NCBI GenBank assembly: GCA_900321005.1
Contig: ONUF01000006.1
Location: forward strand, 1-64,000
Reading direction: 5' to 3'
Origin: an uncultured Bacteroidales bacterium
GTDB taxonomy: Bacteria; Bacteroidota; Bacteroidia; Bacteroidales; Paludibacteraceae
DNA: 64,000 nucleotides
Part shown: piece by piece, positions 8,494-16,431 of the stretch
Layout: every line of letters starts with the position of its first letter
Numbering within the stretch: the stretch's first letter is position 1
Program-made: the position numbers and the translations under genes
The notes under the pieces: generated by a model
The model's input: the letters and a program-made list of their open reading frames with translations, nothing else
What the model was told of the DNA's origin: nothing
Database searches by the model: none

Positions 8494-9267
8494 TTATTTA
8501 TATAAGTATGCCACATAGTTGAGTACCGTCGTCAGGAGCGCCACACTGCTGGTAATCAAGCCCAAGAAGCCCGTATAGGTCGGTACTTTATAGAAACTGT
8601 CTTTGGTTCGCGCAACATAGATCACGTCATTCGGATAGACGTAGTAGTATTTGGAGTCGATGATGGTGTTGGTACGCATATCGAACTCCAGAATCTCCGG
8701 TTCTTCGCCATTATCATGCGGACGGATGATACGGATATGACGGCGGTCACCGCTGTTCATCACATCGCCCGTCATGGCGAGGGCCTGGAAGATGTTCATC
8801 TTCTCTTTATAGATAAAATACCGTCCTGCGCGGGCATCACCAACTACGGAGAAGTACTTGTTATACAACGCCACCTTGACATCAGCGTCGGGCAATATCT
8901 CGCGGATAGCGGCACGGATGGTGTCCTGCGCCTCCAACTCCGTCAGTCCTACCACGCGCACCGGTTTGAGGAACGGCAGATCGACCGTGCCGTCTTCATA
9001 TACACGATAGTAATTGGCATATTGACTGCTACCCGCTCCGCCATTACCGGCTTCGAGCATCTTCGAGATCGTCTGATCCAGCGTGATAAGACGATAGATG
9101 ATCTCGTCGTTGACGCGTATGCGGTAGGGTTCGTACGGCACGGAGTCATAGACCGGCAGTTTGTTGGACTTGGACGGTTCTTGCAGATAACCGATTTGAC
9201 GGTGGCTATAGCAACTCGATAACAACACGGCTACGAGGCCGAAAAGGATAAATCTGATCTGTCTCAT
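8494..9267 (-). CDS. Wza-like polysaccharide export lipoprotein (second copy)
   Basis: Outer-membrane polysaccharide export (Poly_export/SLBB) protein of 257 residues. I place the start at the ATG at 9267, because it gives a proper lipoprotein signal (MRQIRFILFGLVAVLLSSC); the longer reading adds a poor leader. Motifs are YRIRVNDEIIYRL, YYRVYEDGTVDLPFLKPVRVVG, a soluble-ligand-binding region (VVGDARAGRYFIYKEKMNIFQALAM) and a hydrophobic C-terminal helix (TGFLGLITSSVALLTTVL) that would insert in the membrane. It is a paralogue of the gene immediately upstream (9272-10123), separated from it by 4 nt, and precedes the Wzc-like kinase by 5 nt. Confidence 0.85.
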   Translation of the reverse strand: MRQIRFILFGLVAVLLSSCYSHRQIGYLQEPSKSNKLPVYDSVPYEPYRIRVNDEIIYRLITLDQTISKMLEAGNGGAGSSQYANYYRVYEDGTVDLPFLKPVRVVGLTELEAQDTIRAAIREILPDADVKVALYNKYFSVVGDARAGRYFIYKEKMNIFQALAMTGDVMNSGDRRHIRIIRPHDNGEEPEILEFDMRTNTIIDSKYYYVYPNDVIYVARTKDSFYKVPTYTGFLGLITSSVALLTTVLNYVAYLYK

Positions 9268-9271
9268 AGCT

Positions 9272-10123
9272 TTATTGTTTTGGATAATGTTTGTTAACAT
9301 GGTTAATACCCGTCTGAACCACCGAGTAAACGAATACCGCGAACGATATCGTAGCGGCTGTCACGCCCACTACAGTGGCTGCGGAGTTGATGCCGAAGCT
9401 ATACCCCGGAATCTGACGGATATAGATGATATCATTCGGCTCGATATAGTAGAACTCGGAATTGATGATATCTTTCGAGCGGGCATCAAAGGTCTTGACG
9501 GTCGTCACGCCTTCTTTCTCACGAATGAGTTTGATCTCCTTGCGGCTGTTGAACTCACCGAGGTCTCCCACCAACGCGAGGGCTTCGAAGATCGTCATCT
9601 TCTCTTTCGTGATCATGTACCGACCGCTCTGCGCACCGATGACGGAGAAGGAACGGTTGACAATATTGACCTCCACCGACACGGTACTGTAACCCGGAAT
9701 CTCCTGCAACAGCTTACTTAATTCATCCTCCAACTTTCGCTTTACCTCGCGAGTCGTCAGTCCGCGCACCAACACCTTGCCGATCGTCGGGAAGTCGATC
9801 GTTCCGTCTTCGGCAATGAGATAGGTGTACAAATCGTACGAGCCCATCGAACCGCCGCCACCCATCATCATTTGCTGTCTCATTTGACTTCCGTTACCTC
9901 CGGCATTGTACATCTTCGTGACGTTTTCATCCAACGAATAGACATACACATACAATCGGTCACCGATTCGCAGCTCATAATCCTCAAAACTAAGTGTATC
10001 CGCATAATGAGGGATATACTTGTCGGGTTCCTGCATATAGTTCACTTTTCGCGCCGTCACGCAGGACGAGAGCGCGAAGCAAACCAATGCAAGCATGCAT
10101 ACCAATTTTAGTTTTTTATCCAT
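9272..10123 (-). CDS. Wza-like polysaccharide export lipoprotein (first copy)
   Basis: A 283-residue export lipoprotein. The start at 10123 gives MDKKLKLVCMLALVCFALSSC, with the lipobox Cys at residue 21. A longer in-frame reading to 10300 would run through the deacetylase gene and lacks a signal peptide. Core motifs match the other copy: YELRIGDRLYVYVYSLDE, YLIAEDGTIDFPTIGKVLVRG, VIGAQSGRYMITKEKMTIFEALAL, YYIEPNDIIYIRQIP and a C-terminal hydrophobic helix. A Gly/Met-rich insert (GGNGSQMRQQMMMGGGGSM) distinguishes it. Its start overlaps the end of the deacetylase gene by 16 nt, consistent with translational coupling. Confidence 0.85.
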   Translation of the reverse strand: MDKKLKLVCMLALVCFALSSCVTARKVNYMQEPDKYIPHYADTLSFEDYELRIGDRLYVYVYSLDENVTKMYNAGGNGSQMRQQMMMGGGGSMGSYDLYTYLIAEDGTIDFPTIGKVLVRGLTTREVKRKLEDELSKLLQEIPGYSTVSVEVNIVNRSFSVIGAQSGRYMITKEKMTIFEALALVGDLGEFNSRKEIKLIREKEGVTTVKTFDARSKDIINSEFYYIEPNDIIYIRQIPGYSFGINSAATVVGVTAATISFAVFVYSVVQTGINHVNKHYPKQ

Positions 10124-10902
10124 AGTTTCTTTATCACATTCTTCGTTTTTTGGAGTACCAACTCCTTCAGCCATGCGGCGGTGTTGTTCGTCCAGCGCTG
10201 CGGATGGGTCGTTATCATCACGTGTGCCGGCAGTCGGTCGGCTTCGATAGCCTGCAGCAACTGCGGCGTCGTATGCCACGTCAGTCCTTTGGCGGTCCAT
10301 TCTTCCTGATGTCCCGGAATCTTATCGCGCACACTCACTTTATATCCGTCCCAACAACGGCCCGTATCCGTGAGGTAGAAGACGTCTGCGAAATCGGTGT
10401 CCATGTACGGTTCGCCGATGATGCCCACCGTCTTATAGTCGTATTTCTTCCACAGGTCTTTTCCGTCCCACTTACTCGTCGGCGCGCCGTGCATACAGAT
10501 CGTCTCCACCGCATAGTATTGGCGGAAATACTCCAGCCATGTCCGGAAATGACTCCACGCTTCATCCACCTTGCCGTCGCACAGACTCATGTCTTCGTAG
10601 TGATAGCCTATCTCGTGTCCCAAGGCTGCTATCGCACGGATCACTTCGGGATTATTGCTCTCCTTGCCTACTCGGAAATAATAGGTTGCTTTCGCACCGA
10701 GGGCATGCTCTATCTGCGCGGTCTTCCGGCTGTTCTCGGGTCTCGCATCCACATCGTGACGTAGGATGACGAACTTGTCAGTATCCCGATCTCCCGATAT
10801 CCCGGTATTCCGAAGATATTCAGCAAACGAGATCAGCCGATAGCCCTTTTGCTGAAGGGTCTCTAACAACTCCCGATATATGTCAAGCGTAAAGTCCTTC
10901 AT
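10108..10902 (-). CDS. Polysaccharide deacetylase (NodB-like) family protein
   Basis: A 264-residue protein of the carbohydrate esterase 4/NodB-like fold, presumably modifying a capsule sugar. The RHDVD motif (near residue 50) supplies the metal-binding Asp pair, and GHEIGYHYEDM carries the second-motif histidines. The C-terminus has HVMITTHPQRW. No signal peptide is visible, so it would act in the cytoplasm. Upstream in-frame codons lie inside fcl, and the ATG at 10902 shares one base with the fcl stop codon (TAATG), typical of coupled translation. An octamer tandem repeat (10782-10813) encodes residues around NTGISGDRD. Substrate not determinable. Confidence 0.75.
   Translation of the reverse strand: MKDFTLDIYRELLETLQQKGYRLISFAEYLRNTGISGDRDTDKFVILRHDVDARPENSRKTAQIEHALGAKATYYFRVGKESNNPEVIRAIAALGHEIGYHYEDMSLCDGKVDEAWSHFRTWLEYFRQYYAVETICMHGAPTSKWDGKDLWKKYDYKTVGIIGEPYMDTDFADVFYLTDTGRCWDGYKVSVRDKIPGHQEEWTAKGLTWHTTPQLLQAIEADRLPAHVMITTHPQRWTNNTAAWLKELVLQKTKNVIKKLWIKN
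10782..10813. repeat. Octamer tandem repeat inside the deacetylase gene
   Basis: Four units of 8 nt: TATCCCGA, TCTCCCGA, TATCCCGG, TATTCCGA. In frame, near the N-terminus of the deacetylase. Confidence 0.75.
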
Positions 10903-11846
10903 TAGCGTTCGGCCCGCATGGGGTTTTCCAAAAAGTCTTTGTACGCCAGGCGGATGCCGTCTTCCAGTTCGGTCTTGTAGGTCCATCCGAGGGCGGTGGC
11001 TTTGCTGACATCGAGCAGTTTGCGCGGAGTGCCATCCGGACGCGTGGTATCCCAAAGAATTTCGCCTTCGTAGCCTACCACTTTGGCCACCAACTCCGTC
11101 AGTTCTTTGATACTCAGTTCTTTGCCTGTGCCGGCATTGACGGTCTCATTACCCGAGTAGTGGTTCATGAGGAACACGCAGAGGTTCGCCAGGTCATCGA
11201 CGTACAGGAACTCGCGCAGCGGTTTGCCCGTACCCCAACAGGTCACACTCTCCGCTCCACTCACTTTCGCTTCATGGAAGCGACGGATAAGTGCCGGCAG
11301 CACGTGGCTGTGCTCGGGGTGATAGTTATCGTTGGGTCCGTAGAGGTTGGTCGGCATGACGGAGATATAATCCGTGCCGTACTGACGGTTCAGAAACTCG
11401 CAGTACTTGAGTCCGCTGATCTTCGCCAGCGCGTACGCTTCGTTCGTCTTCTCCAGTTCGCCTGTCAGCAGACAACTCTCCTGCATCGGCTGCGGTGCCA
11501 TGCGCGGATAGATACACGACGAACCCAGGAACTCCAGTTTCTTACAGCCGTTCTTCCACGCTGCATGAATGACGTTCATCTCCAGAATCATGTTGTCGTA
11601 CATAAAGTCCGCCAAGTGGCGCTCATTGGCGATGATACCACCTACTTTGGCGGCAGCCAGGAACACATACTCGGGTTTCTCGGTCTCAAAGAACGCTTCT
11701 ACGGCATCCTGACGGCAGAGATCAAGCTCTTTATGCGTACGAGTGATGATGTTCGTGTAACCCTGACGTTGCAGTTCACGCACGATAGCGGAACCCACCA
11801 TTCCCCGGTGACCTGCTACGTATATCTTCGAATTTAATTCCATCAT
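10902..11846 (-). CDS. fcl: GDP-L-fucose synthase
   Basis: NADPH-dependent epimerase/reductase converting GDP-4-keto-6-deoxymannose to GDP-L-fucose. Its 314 residues match the family length. The Rossmann motif is [10 protein letters not shown] (residues 12-21), and the catalytic residues are visible as GSSCIYP (Ser/Cys), YALAK (Tyr and Lys) and the substrate-binding [25 protein letters not shown] written here as separate short motifs NLYGPND, HPEHSHV and ALIRRFH. The start overlaps the gmd stop by 4 nt. Together with gmd it makes the fucose donor for the capsule, glycoprotein or LPS. Confidence 0.95.
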   Translation of the reverse strand: MMELNSKIYVAGHRGMVGSAIVRELQRQGYTNIITRTHKELDLCRQDAVEAFFETEKPEYVFLAAAKVGGIIANERHLADFMYDNMILEMNVIHAAWKNGCKKLEFLGSSCIYPRMAPQPMQESCLLTGELEKTNEAYALAKISGLKYCEFLNRQYGTDYISVMPTNLYGPNDNYHPEHSHVLPALIRRFHEAKVSGAESVTCWGTGKPLREFLYVDDLANLCVFLMNHYSGNETVNAGTGKELSIKELTELVAKVVGYEGEILWDTTRPDGTPRKLLDVSKATALGWTYKTELEDGIRLAYKDFLENPMRAER

Positions 11847-12916
11847 TTTACAATTCCCTTTTCCAAATACTCGGCGGCATTGAAGTGCTCGCGGGTCACT
11901 TTCTGCATATCGTGACGAACCATCAGTTCGACAAGTTCTTCGAAACTCGTCTTCTGCGGGTTCCAGCCCAACTCACGCTTGGCCTTACTCGGGTCGCCGA
12001 GCAGGTTCACTACATCTGTCGGGCGATAGAAATCCGGGCTGACGGCTACGACTACCTTGCCGGTCTTGGCGTCTATACCTTTCTCGTCCACTCCTTGGCC
12101 TTCCCAGCGCAGTTCGATACCGGCATGGTGGAAAGCAAGGGTCGCAAACTCGCGTACGGTGTGTTGCACGCCTGTCGCGATGACAAAGTCCTCCGGCGTA
12201 TTGTGCTGAAGGATTAGCCACATACACTCGACATAATCTTTGGCATAGCCCCAGTCGCGCAGCGAATCGAGGTTGCCGAGATAGAGACATTTCTGTTTGC
12301 CTTGCGCGATACGTGCCGCTGCGAGCGTGATCTTCCTCGTTACAAAGGTCTCACCTCTACGCTCGGACTCATGATTAAAGAGAATTCCCGAGCAGCAGAA
12401 CATATCGTACGCCTCGCGGTACTCCTTGATGATCCAGTATCCATAGAGCTTGGCTACGGCATACGGACTGTAAGGATGGAAAGGCGTCGTCTCGGACTGC
12501 GGCACTTCTTCTACCTTGCCGTACAGCTCAGATGTCGAAGCCTGATAGATCTTACAGGTCTTTTCCAAGTGGTTCGTACGCACGGCCTCTAAAATACGCA
12601 ACACACCTACCGCGTCCACGTCTGCGGTAAACTCCGGCGCGTCAAACGACACCTGAACGTGGCTCTGCGCCGCAAGGTTATAGATCTCATCCGGCTGCAC
12701 TTTGCCCACCAACTTGACCAGCGACATCGAGTCGCTCATGTCTGCGTAATGAAGATGGAAATGCGGTGTACCCTCAAGATGCGCGATGCGCTCGCGGAAG
12801 TCCACCGAAGAGCGACGGATAATACCGTGCACCTCATATCCCTTGTCCAATAAAAACTCCGACAGGTAACTTCCGTCCTGTCCCGTAACTCCTGTTATTA
12901 ATGCTGTTTTTGCCAT
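11843..12916 (-). CDS. gmd: GDP-mannose 4,6-dehydratase
   Basis: Converts GDP-mannose to GDP-4-keto-6-deoxymannose with bound NADP. The 357-residue protein has the [14 protein letters not shown] nucleotide-binding motif, the gmd-typical IIRRSS and the catalytic [13 protein letters not shown] (YxxxK), plus [18 protein letters not shown] use the ATG at 12916; a GTG two codons earlier (12922) is also in frame. It is the first gene of the capsule operon, and a promoter lies only about 20 nt upstream of the start. No glycosyltransferase genes are present, so the rest of the polysaccharide locus must be elsewhere. Confidence 0.95.
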   Translation of the reverse strand: MAKTALITGVTGQDGSYLSEFLLDKGYEVHGIIRRSSVDFRERIAHLEGTPHFHLHYADMSDSMSLVKLVGKVQPDEIYNLAAQSHVQVSFDAPEFTADVDAVGVLRILEAVRTNHLEKTCKIYQASTSELYGKVEEVPQSETTPFHPYSPYAVAKLYGYWIIKEYREAYDMFCCSGILFNHESERRGETFVTRKITLAAARIAQGKQKCLYLGNLDSLRDWGYAKDYVECMWLILQHNTPEDFVIATGVQHTVREFATLAFHHAGIELRWEGQGVDEKGIDAKTGKVVVAVSPDFYRPTDVVNLLGDPSKAKRELGWNPQKTSFEELVELMVRHDMQKVTREHFNAAEYLEKGIVK

Positions 12917-12935
12917 AATCACTCAAATTAGCGTG

Positions 12936-12966
12936 CAAAAGTACAAAAAATAGTTGAGTTAAGCAA
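12936..12966 (-). promoter_or_regulatory. Promoter of the capsule operon (gmd)
   Basis: Reading the minus strand: TTG at 12966-12964, 20 nt, then TACTTTTG at 12943-12936. The predicted start of transcription is near 12929, giving a leader of about 12 nt. Confidence 0.75.
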
Positions 12967-13024
12967 ATAAAATTATACAATTTTATGATATAGTTGATTA
13001 TTTTGTATTTTTTGCACATTTTTC

Positions 13025-13055
13025 TTGCGCATATGAAATAGTTTCCGTATCTTTG
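13025..13055 (+). promoter_or_regulatory. Promoter of the outer-membrane barrel gene at 13118
   Basis: TTG at 13025-13027, 20 nt, TATCTTTG at 13048-13055. It fits the Bacteroidetes sigma-ABfr consensus and leaves a leader of about 55 nt. Confidence 0.75.
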
Positions 13056-13117
13056 CGCCAAATTTGGAATGTAAACGAACAAACAAACTCAATTTATTAA
13101 CTAATTTTTTTACATTT

Positions 13118-13720
13118 ATGAAAAAGATTTTCGTTCTTTTTGCAGCTGCTATGATGGCTGTTACCGTTAGTGCTCAGCACGAAATCGGTGGTATCGTCGG
13201 TGGTCTGAACGGTCTTAGCTACAAGTACTGGTTCAGCAACTCTTTGGCTATCCAGGCTGATCTCGCTGTAGGTCTGACGGAGGCTGCCAGCGGTTCGAAC
13301 ATTGAAGGTCATTACTACAGCTCACACTATGGTGTATGGGACTTCACCATCAACCCGAACGTGCTGTATCACTGGCAACTCCCCGCTAACTTCAAGATCT
13401 ACTGCGGTGGTGGTATCAACTTCGGTATGATGAACAATCTGCCTGTTCGTTATTCCGATTATGGCTATCCGTACTATGCTCCTGCTAAGTATGACCCTTC
13501 GGATTATGTGGACTTTGATCCTTATGCTTATGCTTCGACTCCTGCTGTTTCGGGTAAGTTCGGTATCAATGCTGTAGTTGGTGCTGCTTATCATTTCGCA
13601 GCTGTGCCGGTAGTTCTCGCATTGGACTTCCGTCCCGGTTATGGTATGAGTTTCACAAAATGGGGTGCAGGTCACTACTTCGACTGGAAGTTGGCTTTTG
13701 CCGTTCGTTACGCTTTCTAA
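13118..13720 (+). CDS. Small outer-membrane beta-barrel protein
   Basis: A 200-residue secreted protein. The ATG at 13118 starts a clean signal peptide (MKKIFVLFAAAMMAVTVSAQ); the longer reading from 13064 would begin close to the promoter box and is rejected. The mature part alternates short aromatic strands with Gly turns (GGLNGLSYKYWFSN, LAIQADLAVGL, FTINPNVLYHW, FKIYCGGGINFGMM, VVLALDFRPGYGMSF) and ends in a C-terminal phenylalanine (AFAVRYAF), as expected for a barrel of about eight strands in the outer membrane. Function unknown. The stop codon directly abuts the queH start. Confidence 0.75.
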   Translation: MKKIFVLFAAAMMAVTVSAQHEIGGIVGGLNGLSYKYWFSNSLAIQADLAVGLTEAASGSNIEGHYYSSHYGVWDFTINPNVLYHWQLPANFKIYCGGGINFGMMNNLPVRYSDYGYPYYAPAKYDPSDYVDFDPYAYASTPAVSGKFGINAVVGAAYHFAAVPVVLALDFRPGYGMSFTKWGAGHYFDWKLAFAVRYAF

Positions 13721-14371
13721 GTGAGTAAGTCGAACGCCATTATTATTCCTGAAGGGTGCGCAACAGTGCTATTACATGCCTGTTGCGCACCTTGTTCCAG
13801 CGCTATCGTAGAGTGGCTGTTGGCGCATGACGTCACGCCCGTCATCTATTATTTCAATCCCAATATCTACCCCTTCGAGGAATACGAGATCCGCAAGAAC
13901 GAATCGAAGCGCCACGCAGAGTCGCTGGGAGTCACTTGGCATGACGGAGATTATGGCCATGAAGAATGGCTCTCTGCCGTACAGGGTTTGGAGCATGAGC
14001 CGGAGCGCGGCAAGCGCTGCGAGGCGTGTTTCTATCACCGTCTGTTAGCTACGGCGCGCAAGGCGCAGGAACTCGGTATTCCTTTCTTTGCTACCACCCT
14101 CGCCTCTTCCCGCTGGAAAAACCTCGACCAAGTCAATGCCGCCGGTCTGAAGGCTGCAGAGACGGTCAATAACACCCCGAATGGCTATCCGGGTGGCAAT
14201 CCTATTGCCTTCTGGGCACAGAACTGGCGAAAAGACGGCCTGCAAGACCGTCGTAACGCGTTGCTCAAAGAGTACGGATTTTACAACCAGCAGTATTGCG
14301 GCTGTGAGTTTAGTTTTCGGGCTTCTCTAAATCATACCGAAAACCCAGATAGATCTTCCAACCCATCGTAG
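13721..14371 (+). CDS. queH: Epoxyqueuosine reductase QueH
   Basis: Last step of queuosine tRNA modification, replacing the cobalamin-dependent QueG. The QueH cysteines are all visible: HACCAPC near residue 19, CEACFYHRL near 98 and QYCGC near 193. These hold the Fe-S cluster and the mononuclear iron. The start appears to be GTG at 13721, immediately after the preceding stop codon; no ATG lies before the HACCAPC motif. After the usual end of the protein (YCGCEFS) about 18 extra residues follow. They are encoded by DNA that also codes, on the other strand, for the end of the TonB receptor (62-bp convergent overlap). Confidence 0.9.
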   Translation: MSKSNAIIIPEGCATVLLHACCAPCSSAIVEWLLAHDVTPVIYYFNPNIYPFEEYEIRKNESKRHAESLGVTWHDGDYGHEEWLSAVQGLEHEPERGKRCEACFYHRLLATARKAQELGIPFFATTLASSRWKNLDQVNAAGLKAAETVNNTPNGYPGGNPIAFWAQNWRKDGLQDRRNALLKEYGFYNQQYCGCEFSFRASLNHTENPDRSSNPS

Positions 14372-16361
14372 GTCCGCATACCATCGACGCATCGAAATTC
14401 GGGCTGTAGGGTTCTTCCCATCCAACAATCGGATTCTCCTGACGGAAATTCGTCATGTTCTCTGCACCCAGATACAGACTGCAGGTGCGGAAATACTTCG
14501 TGACCTGCGCCATGAGTTGCGGGTACCACGTGAAGGGCTGCGCAAAGCCGTCCGGCATGCGTCCTACGCCGTTAAACTGGGCGGTGACATCGAACTGCCA
14601 TTTCTTGAGCGGCGTCTGATAACTCGTCGTGATGATGCCCTTGAAGCGGTTTGAGAGTGCTTTCGGGCGCAGACGGGCGATACCCTTCTCGTCGAGGGTC
14701 GTCTGACGCACATCGGTATAGCGGAAAGCTGCCGTCCAGGTCCATCCGCGCAGCACTTCGATGGACGCTTCTATCTGCGCGCTGTGCGCAAAGGATTTCG
14801 CGCCGGGAAGGTCCGACTGGTTGTAGATATACACGGCATGCGGGTCTTGGTCCATATCGACGATGAGGGAGTTCAGGAAATGCGTGTAGTAATACTCCGC
14901 GGAGAGCTGCAGTTCCTTGCTGCCTATCGGGATATAGAAGGTCGTGGAGAGACCGGCATTGACGGCCCGCTCCTGTTGGATATTTTCCGCGAGGTGGAGC
15001 ACCCTACTCGACGGCAGGATATTCGCATTGTCGGCTATCGCGTTCGGGCTACGGTAACCCATGCCTACACTTCCGCGCAGCGTCCACCAACTAAACGGCG
15101 TATAGCGGATGTTCATACGCGGGGTGAAGAAAAAGCCGTAGCGCGTGGAATAGTCGGCGCGGACACCGGCTACGAGCGACAGCATCTCATCGTATTTGAA
15201 ACTGTATTCGGCGAAGATGCCGGGTGTCACTTCCGAGCGGTTCAAGGCGTTCGGAAGGATGCTGAGTGCTTCCTGATAGCGGTCATAGTTGACGCTCAGT
15301 CCGGCACTCAGGCGGTGGTCGTTATCGACATCGCCGGACCCTTCAAAATTACCTTGATAGATAGCATTGGCATAGGCGTTCAGTTGGTTCGCGTCCCAGG
15401 TCCGAACACCGTAGGTGTTATTGAGGTTATGATAGCTGACGGCGGTGATGAGGGCGACGGACGAACCGCTCTCGGGATCGAAGACATAGCCGTTCTTGAA
15501 GAAGCCTTCCACGCGCCAGGTATTGAGGTTAATCAGATACGGGTTATCGACCATCGAGTGATGGGCGTTCTGTCCCCCGCGACGGCGGTCGTAAAGGCCG
15601 CGCACAAAGGCTTGGAAGGTATAGTCGCCGTGATGGTAGAACCAGCGATTCGCCACATTCACGTTCTGCACTTTCGGCATGTCGGCGAAGGTGTCGTGGT
15701 TCTCGTCCATCGCCATGTACGAGCCCGTGTAATGGGCCAGGATGCCCGTATATAGCGACTCATGGTGGCAGTGCTCGCCCTCCGCGTGCTCGTGCTCTTT
15801 GAGCGGAATCTGCCAACCGCCCATGATGTTCGCTTCCGCCATCACTTCGCTGTTGAACATCAGGTTCACGGACAGCGGGTTTTGTATCTGCGGCTTGAGC
15901 AGTTCGACATTGATCTGACCGGACGTCGCTTCGTAGCCGTTGATGACGGAGGACGTACCTTTGCTGACCTGGATACTGCTCATCCACGGTCCGGGGATGT
16001 ACTCCAGACCAAAGGTCTGCGCGAGCCCTCGCACGGCGGGCGTGTTCTCTTGGATGAGTTGCACATAGGTGCCACTCAGCCCCAACAGACGGATCTGCTT
16101 GGCGCCCGTCGCCGCATCGGCATACGCCACATCGACCGAGGCACTGGTCTCGAACGCTTCGCTCAGGTTACAGCACGCCGCACGGCATAGTTCTTCGGAA
16201 TTGATCTTCTCCGTGTCAAAGGCCTCCGTACGGCTCTTCACCTTGCCTTTCTTACGCTGCACGACGGTGACTTCCTCTATTTGGAAATCACTGGCCTCCT
16301 GCGCGTACATACCTGCGCTTAGGCACACTACAAATAGGTATAAAAGATAACGTTTTTGCAT
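14310..16361 (-). CDS. TonB-dependent receptor with His-rich insert, probable metal uptake
   Basis: An outer-membrane receptor of 683 residues. The ATG at 16361 gives the signal peptide MQKRYLLYLFVVCLSAGMYAQ. The plug domain includes ELCRAACCNLSEAFETSASVDV and GAKQIRLLGLSGTYVQLIQENTPAVRGLAQ, a signature of a Bacteroidetes receptor subfamily often found with heavy-metal-binding proteins. A His-rich loop (HEHAEGEHCHHES, about residue 190) supports a copper- or zinc-type ligand. Barrel strands fill the rest. No metallochaperone is adjacent, so the ligand is an inference. Its 3' end overlaps queH on the opposite strand. Confidence 0.8.
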   Translation of the reverse strand: MQKRYLLYLFVVCLSAGMYAQEASDFQIEEVTVVQRKKGKVKSRTEAFDTEKINSEELCRAACCNLSEAFETSASVDVAYADAATGAKQIRLLGLSGTYVQLIQENTPAVRGLAQTFGLEYIPGPWMSSIQVSKGTSSVINGYEATSGQINVELLKPQIQNPLSVNLMFNSEVMAEANIMGGWQIPLKEHEHAEGEHCHHESLYTGILAHYTGSYMAMDENHDTFADMPKVQNVNVANRWFYHHGDYTFQAFVRGLYDRRRGGQNAHHSMVDNPYLINLNTWRVEGFFKNGYVFDPESGSSVALITAVSYHNLNNTYGVRTWDANQLNAYANAIYQGNFEGSGDVDNDHRLSAGLSVNYDRYQEALSILPNALNRSEVTPGIFAEYSFKYDEMLSLVAGVRADYSTRYGFFFTPRMNIRYTPFSWWTLRGSVGMGYRSPNAIADNANILPSSRVLHLAENIQQERAVNAGLSTTFYIPIGSKELQLSAEYYYTHFLNSLIVDMDQDPHAVYIYNQSDLPGAKSFAHSAQIEASIEVLRGWTWTAAFRYTDVRQTTLDEKGIARLRPKALSNRFKGIITTSYQTPLKKWQFDVTAQFNGVGRMPDGFAQPFTWYPQLMAQVTKYFRTCSLYLGAENMTNFRQENPIVGWEEPYSPNFDASMVCGPTMGWKIYLGFRYDLEKPEN

Positions 16362-16381
16362 AGTGGTTTCGAAATTCGGTG

Positions 16382-16412
16382 TAAAATTACTGCTTTTGCC
16401 CGAACCGTGCAA
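16382..16412 (-). promoter_or_regulatory. Probable promoter of the His-rich TonB receptor
   Basis: Minus strand TTG at 16412-16410, 20 nt, then TAATTTTA at 16389-16382 (one mismatch to TAnnTTTG). It overlaps the end of the palindrome at 16411-16430. Confidence 0.5.
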
Positions 16413-16430
16413 TACCTAAAAGTAGGTATT
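16411..16430. promoter_or_regulatory. Perfect palindrome between metallopeptidase and TonB receptor genes
   Basis: AATACCTA (16411-16418), spacer AAAG, TAGGTATT (16423-16430). It begins 2 nt after the metallopeptidase stop and overlaps the -33 box of the receptor promoter. It could be an operator (for example a metal-responsive repressor site) or a short intercistronic hairpin; it lacks a T-run. Confidence 0.5.
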
Positions 16431-16431
16431 T

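Noticed and set aside
10124..10300. Longer start for the first Wza-like protein
   Set aside because: It lies wholly within the deacetylase gene and lacks a lipoprotein signal.
10903..11055. Longer start for the deacetylase
   Set aside because: It lies inside fcl; the ATG at 10902 overlaps the fcl stop and is typical of coupling.
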